Both the position numbers and the translations under genes were made by a program. A stretch of DNA of 64,000 nt, taken from positions 3,720,001 through 3,784,000 of the forward strand of contig NZ_DAJPEN010000001.1 of the NCBI RefSeq assembly GCF_025993685.1, given 5' to 3'. The notes under the pieces were generated by a model. The model did not search any database and was not told the origin of the DNA. It worked only from the letters and a program-made list of their open reading frames with translations. Source of the stretch: Bacteroides mediterraneensis (GTDB lineage Bacteria > Bacteroidota > Bacteroidia > Bacteroidales > Bacteroidaceae). Each line of letters begins with the position of its first letter. Positions within the stretch are counted from its first letter, which is position 1. Positions 1 through 6,973 of the stretch are shown piece by piece.

Positions 1-2342
1 CCATTAGCCAGTTCTTCTACCGCATTCTTCACCCATGTGAAATTAGGCGCAATACTAAACCGGAAGTCTTTTCCGATATGCCCATTATAACTTAAGTTAA
101 CTTCAATACCCTTATTGGATACGGCTCCTACATTTGACTCTCCTACACTTTGCCCGATAATACCTGTAACTTCCACCGGAGCAAGGATGTCGGATGTATA
201 TTTATAGAAATATTCAATACTTCCACTTAATGCGTTGTTAAACAAGCCAAAATCCAAGCCTACATTGGTGATGGCCGTTTTCTCCCAAGTAATTTCAGGA
301 TTACGATAAGTAGATACATACGTACCTGGGACTAAGATTGCTGGATTACCCAATGGATAATTATGTCCTAAATCGTATGTCTGCTGATAAGGGTATACAC
401 CGATATTCTGATTACCCAAGACACCATAAGAAGCACGCAGTTTCAAATTGTTGAACACTTCACCTACGCGGGCATTTCTCCAGAAGTCTTCTTCTGAAAT
501 TCTCCATCCGGCAGATACGGAAGGGAAAATACCCCAACGATTGTCTTTCGCGAAACGAGAGGATCCATCATAACGCAAGTTTGCTTCCAACAAATAACGA
601 TCTTTAAATGCATAATTTACACGACCAAAGAAAGAAACCAGCGCATATTCTTCCAAGGAACTGTTATTGGTTGCAGTAGAAGCATCTCCCGTACCCAGTT
701 CATACAATGAATTATTAGGGAATGTATTGCGATATCCCTCCAAACCTTTGTTCGACGTCTGTTCCACAGAAGTACCGGCCAGCACCTTAAAATCATGACT
801 TCCAAAGGTTCTTTCGTAATTAACCAACGCCTCTAAAATTGTATTTGTATTATTTGACGTCCATATATTTAATGTAGAAGGACCGATGGTCTTGTTTTCA
901 TCAAAATAAGTTTCAGCACGATAACTTTTGTCGTATTTCGTATAATATGTCACACCTGCTTTTCCTGTCAATGACAAACCCTTTATTGGTGTCTCCCACC
1001 TCAACTGTCCTGACGCACTGATATTGCGGCTGATATTCTGTACAAACGACTCACTGGCCAACCATGCCTCCGGGCTATAGTTATCCTGATATCCGAAAGA
1101 GCCATCGGATTTTTGTCCTGCATAAATAGGAGCTTCACGTACTGCATAGCCAATAATACCGTCAATACTTGTCGGCTCTCCATTCGGTGCATTGTATTTG
1201 TTATTATACGCATTGATGTTCAAACTCAAAGAAACCGATTTTCCCAACTGGCTTTTCAAAGAAAACAAAGCAGTCATTCGCTCATTCGAGGTCTTAGCTG
1301 TAAGTCCTTCTTGATTTCTATACCCAACTGACAAATTATAACTGGTAGTCGCATTTCCACCCTGAATGCTGACATTGTGCTGATGCTGAAAGCCTGAGCC
1401 ACTCTCCAAAAGCCATTTTAAGTGATTCACATTAGGATAATTGTCTGGGTCCGAACCATCTCTATATTTCTGGATTTGTTCTGTAGTATAAGCATCTTGT
1501 TTCCCCATATTCTGCATAGCCATATTATAATACTGTGCATACTCCCATGAAGGAAGGAAATCAGGAAGTTCTGTAGCTCTTTGCCAACCAAACGAGTTAT
1601 TATAAGTGACTACCGTTTTTCCTTGTACTCCCTTCTTGGTCTCAATCAAGATTACACCATTGGCAGCCCGATTACCATAGATAGAAGCTGAAGCTGCATC
1701 CTTTAAAAATGAAATACTTTGAATATCATTAGGATCTACGTCATCCAGATTACCGGACAATCCATCAATCAAGACAAGCGGATCGGTTCCTGCACTAGAG
1801 AAAGTACCTGTTCCACGAATTTTTACATTAGCACCAGTGCCCGGACGTCCAGAATTCTGTACAACACTTAAACCTGGAGCCAATCCTGCAATAGCCTGTG
1901 CCGTACTCATCACGGGTTTATTCATTAAGTCATCACTTGTAACGGCAGATACGGCTCCAGTCAAATTTACCTTCTTCTGTGTACCATAACCGACTACCAC
2001 CACTTCATCCAACACTTCTGTATCCTCTTTCAAAACAATCCGCATCAGCTTCCCTGATACTGCTGGTACCTCTTGAGAAGCATATCCTACATACGTAATT
2101 CGTAAGATATCCCCCGGATTAGCCGATAATGCAAAATTACCATCCAGGTCACTCACAGTCCCATTACTTGTATTTTTCACTAAAATACTAACCCCGATTA
2201 AAGGTTCTCCGTTAGTGTCTGTAATGTGACCTTTCACATTGTTTGTCCCTTGTCCCCATGTCACGGAACTCACACAGCAAGCAAAGAGCAATACAAACAC
2301 TCTCAGGGCTTGCCACATTTGCCTAATAGAATTGTGTTTCAT
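1..2342 (-). CDS. SusC/RagA-family TonB-dependent outer-membrane receptor (C-terminus beyond window)
   Basis: Reading the minus strand from an ATG at 2342 gives an uninterrupted frame to the left edge, about 780 of an expected 1000-1050 residues. It begins with a signal peptide (VFVLLFACC core). A carboxypeptidase-D-like plug-barrel N-domain follows (GHITDTNGEPLIGVSI ... VSDLDGNF ... YVGYASQE). Next come the TonB-box-like EVLDEVVVVGYGTQKK and the plug motifs VKIRGTGTF and SIYGNRAANGVILIETK, then beta-barrel sequence (RASYGVLGNQNIG). The family imports oligosaccharides across the outer membrane with a SusD lipoprotein and TonB energy. The SusD partner should lie just left of the window. A GH97 gene sits 246 bp upstream on the same strand and shares a putative operator. 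The substrate is unknown. Confidence 0.95.
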   Translation of the reverse strand, partial: MKHNSIRQMWQALRVFVLLFACCVSSVTWGQGTNNVKGHITDTNGEPLIGVSILVKNTSNGTVSDLDGNFALSANPGDILRITYVGYASQEVPAVSGKLMRIVLKEDTEVLDEVVVVGYGTQKKVNLTGAVSAVTSDDLMNKPVMSTAQAIAGLAPGLSVVQNSGRPGTGANVKIRGTGTFSSAGTDPLVLIDGLSGNLDDVDPNDIQSISFLKDAASASIYGNRAANGVILIETKKGVQGKTVVTYNNSFGWQRATELPDFLPSWEYAQYYNMAMQNMGKQDAYTTEQIQKYRDGSDPDNYPNVNHLKWLLESGSGFQHQHNVSIQGGNATTSYNLSVGYRNQEGLTAKTSNERMTALFSLKSQLGKSVSLSLNINAYNNKYNAPNGEPTSIDGIIGYAVREAPIYAGQKSDGSFGYQDNYSPEAWLASESFVQNISRNISASGQLRWETPIKGLSLTGKAGVTYYTKYDKSYRAETYFDENKTIGPSTLNIWTSNNTNTILEALVNYERTFGSHDFKVLAGTSVEQTSNKGLEGYRNTFPNNSLYELGTGDASTATNNSSLEEYALVSFFGRVNYAFKDRYLLEANLRYDGSSRFAKDNRWGIFPSVSAGWRISEEDFWRNARVGEVFNNLKLRASYGVLGNQNIGVYPYQQTYDLGHNYPLGNPAILVPGTYVSTYRNPEITWEKTAITNVGLDFGLFNNALSGSIEYFYKYTSDILAPVEVTGIIGQSVGESNVGAVSNKGIEVNLSYNGHIGKDFRFSIAPNFTWVKNAVEELAN

Positions 2343-2368
2343 CTTTTTTAGATTTAAATTGTACAATG

Positions 2369-2376
2369 CAAAGTTA
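2369..2376 (-). promoter_or_regulatory. -7 box (TAACTTTG) for the susC-like gene
   Basis: TAACTTTG on the minus strand fits the Bacteroides -7 consensus TAnnTTTG and lies 27 bp before the start codon at 2342. No clear TTG appears at the -33 distance, so this promoter may need an activator. Confidence 0.5.
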
Positions 2377-2459
2377 ACCAACCGAATCTCTTCAGTATAG
2401 GATTAAATAAGCTTTCAATAATACAAAATCGATTTATAAAGATGATTCACAAATTATTA

Positions 2460-2474
2460 ATAGGATAATATCGA
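2460..2474 (-). promoter_or_regulatory. Shared upstream motif, copy 1
   Basis: On the minus strand this reads TCGATATTATCCTAT. The same 15-mer with one change (TCGATATTGTCCTAT) occurs upstream of the GH97 gene at 4546-4560, in the same orientation. It starts 118 nt before the receptor start codon. It is a candidate regulator-binding site linking the two genes; no regulator gene is present nearby. Confidence 0.4.
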
Positions 2475-2588
2475 CATACATTTAACTATATCGGTATATA
2501 GCAATCATAAAATTCATCCTTCTCTTACTATAGCTCTACATCTACCAGTTCACTAAACTCCATATTTTACTGGCAACATAAACCCGCT

Positions 2589-4478
2589 CTATTCTACCTC
2601 CACTTTCATTACAAACCCGCCTCGTGGGAGACAGTCCACCTGCATGTTCTTTTCCGTACCCGAGAGTTTGCGGATGGCAAACTGATTGTTTTTCTGACCA
2701 TCGGCATACAAGGTGATTCCTTTGATAGCTTCGGGGATGAAACTTAAATCTACCGCAAGCGGCATGGATTTGTTGGTCACGTTCAATCCACCGATATACC
2801 AGCAATTGCCGTTCTTCCGGGCCATGACCACATGATGGGAAGGATAGCCGCCCAGCAATTTCGTATCGTCCCACACAGTGGGCAGAGAAGAAATGAACGA
2901 ACGTACCTCAGCCGGCTGGGCATGATAGCCTTCCGGACGGTCGGCCAGATGTTGAAGAGCCGACTCAAAGACCACCAGCAAGGCCAGTTCATGCCCGTTG
3001 GAAGTGATATGCGGGTGCTGCGAATCGGTAAAAGTGCAGGGGGTATAGTCCATCGGCCCCACCACGTTCCGGGTAAAAGGCAGCGTACAGTTGTGCCAGG
3101 CCGCACTATCCGTCAGTACCTCCTTGTTGTTGTACCATTCAGCTCCATACACACCTTCCACCGACATCATGTGAGGATATGTACGCTGCCAGCCACGGGG
3201 AATGGTGGCCCCGTGAAAGTTGACCATCAAATGATACTTTGCCGCATCTTCCAGGATATCCATAAAATAATTCATCACGGAAGTGCTGTCCGGATGGAAA
3301 AAGTCGACTTTTATGCCTTTCACGCCCACCGATTCCAGCCAGGCGAACTCCTTCCGGCGTGTCTCCGGCTTATTCAACCTATACAAAGGACCGTACAGAC
3401 ACCAGGCAGTGGAGGAATTATACCACAATAAAGGAGAAACGTGTTTCTCTTTCGCATAACGCAAGGCATCGTCCACATTACCTCCGTTTGCCATTCCATC
3501 CCACTCCGCATCAATCAGGACGTATGGGAGATGGAAATCGGCCGCAAAATCAATGTATTTCTTCACAATCTGGTAATCATTCGAGCCATGGTTGTAAGCC
3601 CAGTAAATCCAGGAAACGACTCCAGGTTTAATCCAAGACACATCCGTCAGGCGGCAAGGCTCACTGACATCCGTAATCAAAGTGGATTCCACCACATCGG
3701 CCAAAGAACCGATGATAGCCACACGCCACGGAGAGCACCATTTGCCGGAAACCTTTATCGGCTGGGCCATTTCCACCTGATAGGCAGACTCGCCGGAAGT
3801 ATTGTTCAGCCAGGAGCCGCAGTTGCCTCTCCCGATATTGGCCTCTGAAACCAGCGTAAAAACGGCATCCGAGACCTCAAACAAAGCCGGAAATCCCCAT
3901 TGGTTCTTGGAATAGTCGACCACACGACCTTTATTCTTCAAATAGAAATCTTCATACGCCTGACTCAACTTCTGGGTCCAGCGGGTAATGCCGTCCTGAA
4001 ACTGGAAAGTGGTCTTTTCTCCGGAAACACACGTTTCTTCCTTCAATTCGGGAAATACATAGCGAAAGGCAATACCATCGTCGTACACCCGAAACTCCAG
4101 GTCAAGGCATACCTTCCGGCCATTCTTGAAATGAAACACCTGCTGGTTCCCCTGATTCGTACAATGGCGGCGCTTGCCCGTCATCATCATGTAATCTTCT
4201 GCCACCGGAACCATAGGTGAAGCACCCATATACACAAAATCTGTGTTCTCCTGCAAGAACTGAAGTCCTACATTATTTATATGTACCACCGGAACTGTTT
4301 CATTGCCTTTTTTATAAGACACCTTGAATCCCCCTGCAGAAGGGACACCACTTACCACAATCTTGCCGTTGGGAGAACGCAATTCACCACTGGCTTTTCC
4401 AGATACTCCAATTAAAAACATGCATACCAGACACACGCATGCTTTCCATGGATTAGACTTTCTTAGGCTATACATCAT
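2589..4478 (-). CDS. GH97 family glycosidase, retaining-type (alpha-galactosidase or beta-L-arabinopyranosidase-like)
   Basis: 629 residues, the usual GH97 length, with an N-terminal signal peptide (start ATG at 4478 or the adjacent ATG at 4475). The N-terminal beta-sandwich (LRSPNGKIVVSG ... FRVYDDGIAFRYVFP) is followed by a TIM barrel (YVLIDAEWDG, LLWYNSS, GVKGIKVDFFHPD, VNFHGATIPRGWQRTYP). GH97 divides into inverting SusB-type enzymes and retaining enzymes with an Asp nucleophile. Asp392 in KVDFF sits at the retaining nucleophile position, and Glu441 in MMSVEGVYG is the likely acid/base. The expected activity is therefore alpha-galactosidase or beta-L-arabinopyranosidase rather than SusB alpha-glucosidase; this subtype call is inference. 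It is probably periplasmic and shares an upstream motif with the downstream susC-like gene. Confidence 0.92.
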   Translation of the reverse strand: MMYSLRKSNPWKACVCLVCMFLIGVSGKASGELRSPNGKIVVSGVPSAGGFKVSYKKGNETVPVVHINNVGLQFLQENTDFVYMGASPMVPVAEDYMMMTGKRRHCTNQGNQQVFHFKNGRKVCLDLEFRVYDDGIAFRYVFPELKEETCVSGEKTTFQFQDGITRWTQKLSQAYEDFYLKNKGRVVDYSKNQWGFPALFEVSDAVFTLVSEANIGRGNCGSWLNNTSGESAYQVEMAQPIKVSGKWCSPWRVAIIGSLADVVESTLITDVSEPCRLTDVSWIKPGVVSWIYWAYNHGSNDYQIVKKYIDFAADFHLPYVLIDAEWDGMANGGNVDDALRYAKEKHVSPLLWYNSSTAWCLYGPLYRLNKPETRRKEFAWLESVGVKGIKVDFFHPDSTSVMNYFMDILEDAAKYHLMVNFHGATIPRGWQRTYPHMMSVEGVYGAEWYNNKEVLTDSAAWHNCTLPFTRNVVGPMDYTPCTFTDSQHPHITSNGHELALLVVFESALQHLADRPEGYHAQPAEVRSFISSLPTVWDDTKLLGGYPSHHVVMARKNGNCWYIGGLNVTNKSMPLAVDLSFIPEAIKGITLYADGQKNNQFAIRKLSGTEKNMQVDCLPRGGFVMKVEVE

Positions 4479-4497
4479 TTCTTCTTTAATTTAATTA

Positions 4498-4505
4498 CAA
4501 AATTA
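4498..4505 (-). promoter_or_regulatory. -7 box (TAATTTTG) for the GH97 gene
   Basis: TAATTTTG on the minus strand, 20 bp upstream of the GH97 start, matches TAnnTTTG. The shared 15-bp motif lies 41 bp further upstream. The remainder of 4479-4790 holds only this divergent promoter region and AT-rich sequence. Confidence 0.45.
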
Positions 4506-4545
4506 TCCGTTCTTGCACAAAATGAATTGCATAAAATTGTTTTAT

Positions 4546-4560
4546 ATAGGACAATATCGA
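4546..4560 (-). promoter_or_regulatory. Shared upstream motif, copy 2
   Basis: Minus strand TCGATATTGTCCTAT, 14 of 15 identical to copy 1 upstream of the susC-like gene. A shorter related block (TCATATTGTCCTG on the minus strand) lies at 4658-4670. It is 68 nt from the GH97 start codon and a candidate operator. Confidence 0.4.
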
Positions 4561-4752
4561 TTTACAATTTGAAACAAGTCTTATTCTCCCGCTTACTTTC
4601 CCCCAAAGAAGCACCCAACCAGGCAATATGCCCATCGTTCTTTTCTATTTAACAAAACAGGACAATATGAAACAGAGCTTGATAAAGAGCGTATCACAAT
4701 ATAATTTTATATAAAACTTCCCCTAAAAGAGAGGAATCGAAGAAAAACTTTC

Positions 4753-4760
4753 TACTTTTG
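4753..4760 (+). promoter_or_regulatory. -7 box (TACTTTTG) for the DUF6242-uppS-bamA unit
   Basis: TACTTTTG matches the Bacteroides -7 element. Transcription would start near 4767. This rules out the upstream in-frame ATG at 4758 and supports translation from 4791. Confidence 0.6.
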
Positions 4761-4790
4761 CAACTTGTAATTAAAAGAACTCATTTGCAG

Positions 4791-6206
4791 ATGAAAATAA
4801 AGTTTTTGCCATTGGTTGTAGCACTCTTTGCCGCAACATCCATAATGACATCGTGTTTGGACAATGATGTGGAACAAATTACTTATACTTCCGAGACCAG
4901 TATCACGGGATTTTCACTGGGGACATTGAATATAGACCGCATCGGTAAAGACCGGAATGGACAGGACAGTGCATACGTAGACACCCTCGACTGTTCCAAA
5001 TATCCATTCACCATCAACCAAATGACAAGAGAAATCGAGAATAAAGACTCACTGCCTTATGGCACACACATTGATAAAGTAATTACCAACGTCACTTACG
5101 ATGCCGGCGCACTAGGCTATCGCCCCAAAGGAGCAGAACGTGACACGGTGTGGACTTCCACCGACTCCATCGATTTCACTGAGCCCGTTGAATTCAGAGT
5201 CTACGCCTATAGCGGTGCCATCGGAAAAGCCTATACAATCAAAGTCAACGTACACCAGCAGGTGCCCGACACCCTTTCCTGGAAACAGTTCGACAACGCA
5301 TTCAGCGCCGGTACCCTGAGTGAACAGAAAGCAGTTTATGCGAATGGAAAAGTGTTTGTATTCGGGAAAAACGGAAGCAATGCTCACATCGAATACACTA
5401 CTGTGGCGGACGACAACCCCACTTCATGGACTCCGGTAGCAGCCAATCTGCCTTCCGGAATCGATTCTTATTCTGCCACTGCATGGGCCGGAAACATTTA
5501 CTTCCTGGCAGGAACAGCCGGGAAGCAGCTCTATAAGCTCAACGCTGAAACAAACGAAATCACCGAAGAAAGTGCAGAAACGTTCGACATGCTGATTGGC
5601 GGAAATGATTTCACCAACGAACTTTACGCTGTAAAGGACGGGAAAAGCGGTATATATAAAGGAGGTGCATGGACAACAGATGAAAATGCGTTCGAACAAT
5701 TCCAATCCGGAAAACCGTTCTTTTCCCACACGATTACCGCCTCTTACAACAAAGACCTTACCACTACGGTAACCCTCTGCTACAATCAGGGTACTACGCC
5801 CAACGATACGACTGCCCTTGTCTTTGGCCGTATGTCAGCCGACAACCAATGGGAAACAAGAATACAGAATCTGTCATTGCCTAACTTGCAGAATGTGAGC
5901 ATGATTTACTATGATGGAAAATTATATGCCTTCGGAGGTGCATGCAACAAGCCACAAGTGGAAGCTTTCAGCCAGTTCTATTGCTCTATCGATAACGGAC
6001 TTTGCTGGCGACCGGTTACCGAGTGCATGGCGTTTCCGGCTGACTTCAAGAATCTATATACCACACACCACGGCAATTATTCGTGTGCGGTGACTCCCAA
6101 ACTGGAAAATGGCACTTCCAAGGGAAACTTCATCTGGATTGTATGGGAAAACGGAGATATCAGCCGTGGACGTATCAACCGATTGGGATTCAGTCCGAAA
6201 TGGTAA
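4791..6206 (+). CDS. DUF6242-type lipoprotein with kelch-like repeats
   Basis: 471 residues from the ATG at 4791. The frame is open from an earlier ATG at 4758, but that codon lies inside the promoter. The N-terminus is a lipoprotein signal with a lipobox at TSC and Cys22 as the acylated residue. After an N-terminal beta domain of about 130 residues there are kelch/WD-like blades (VYANGKVFVFGKNGSN, AWAGNIYFLAGTAGKQLYKL, YYDGKLYAFGGACN). The pattern fits the Bacteroidales DUF6242 family, whose function is unknown. It heads the uppS-bamA-ompH cluster with 26 bp to uppS, so an envelope or outer-membrane role is plausible, but this rests on position only. Confidence 0.75.
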   Translation: MKIKFLPLVVALFAATSIMTSCLDNDVEQITYTSETSITGFSLGTLNIDRIGKDRNGQDSAYVDTLDCSKYPFTINQMTREIENKDSLPYGTHIDKVITNVTYDAGALGYRPKGAERDTVWTSTDSIDFTEPVEFRVYAYSGAIGKAYTIKVNVHQQVPDTLSWKQFDNAFSAGTLSEQKAVYANGKVFVFGKNGSNAHIEYTTVADDNPTSWTPVAANLPSGIDSYSATAWAGNIYFLAGTAGKQLYKLNAETNEITEESAETFDMLIGGNDFTNELYAVKDGKSGIYKGGAWTTDENAFEQFQSGKPFFSHTITASYNKDLTTTVTLCYNQGTTPNDTTALVFGRMSADNQWETRIQNLSLPNLQNVSMIYYDGKLYAFGGACNKPQVEAFSQFYCSIDNGLCWRPVTECMAFPADFKNLYTTHHGNYSCAVTPKLENGTSKGNFIWIVWENGDISRGRINRLGFSPKW

Positions 6207-6232
6207 TATATCAACCTTGAAAACAAGAAACT

Positions 6233-6964
6233 ATGCTATATAAAGACCAACTGGATAAAAACCGGATACCGGCACACATCGCCATCATCATGGATGGCAA
6301 CGGACGCTGGGCCAAGCAACGGGGAAAAGCCCGTACGTTCGGACATCAGGCCGGTGCTGAGACTGTGCATGCCATTGCGGAACAAGCAGCACGTCTGGGA
6401 GTAAAATATCTGACTCTTTATACATTCTCCACCGAGAACTGGAACCGCCCCGCAGACGAAGTGGCTGCCTTGATGAATCTGCTCATGGATTCCATCGAGG
6501 AAGAGACTTTCATGAAAAACAATATCAGTTTCCGGATTATCGGGGATACCGCAAAATTGCCGGAAAATGTACTGTCCCGCCTGAACCGGTGTATCGAGCG
6601 TACCTCGAAAAACACAGGTCTGTGTCTTACCCTGGCTTTGAGCTATTCCTCCAAATGGGAAATCACGGAAGCCGTCAAGAACATTGCCCTCGAAGTGAAA
6701 GAAGGCAAGCTCGCTCCTGAAGAAATTACTGACCAGACCATCGACCGGAACCTGGCCACTCATTATATGCCCGACCCGGACTTGTTGATCAGAACAGGTG
6801 GTGAAATCCGACTCAGCAACTACCTGCTTTGGCAGTGTGCTTACACCGAACTGTATTTCTGCGACACTTTCTGGCCGGACTTCAAGGCCGAAGAGTTATG
6901 CAAGGCTATTTGTGACTTTCAAAAAAGAGAACGCCGATTCGGCAAAACCAGTGAACAAATTTAA
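6233..6964 (+). CDS. uppS: Isoprenyl transferase (undecaprenyl diphosphate synthase)
   Basis: 243 residues, the normal size for cis-prenyltransferases. It condenses isopentenyl diphosphate onto farnesyl diphosphate to make the C55 carrier for peptidoglycan and surface glycans. The hallmark HIAIIMDGNGRWA is at residues 15-27, with the catalytic Asp at 21. Also visible are the FGHQAGAE region, FSTENWNRP, and the C-terminal substrate block IRTGGEIRLSNYLLWQ ... YFCDTFWPDF. RTGGE replaces the commoner RTSGE. It lies between the DUF6242 gene and bamA (9-bp gap), in one plus-strand transcription unit. Confidence 0.97.
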   Translation: MLYKDQLDKNRIPAHIAIIMDGNGRWAKQRGKARTFGHQAGAETVHAIAEQAARLGVKYLTLYTFSTENWNRPADEVAALMNLLMDSIEEETFMKNNISFRIIGDTAKLPENVLSRLNRCIERTSKNTGLCLTLALSYSSKWEITEAVKNIALEVKEGKLAPEEITDQTIDRNLATHYMPDPDLLIRTGGEIRLSNYLLWQCAYTELYFCDTFWPDFKAEELCKAICDFQKRERRFGKTSEQI

Positions 6965-6973
6965 CAGAGAACA

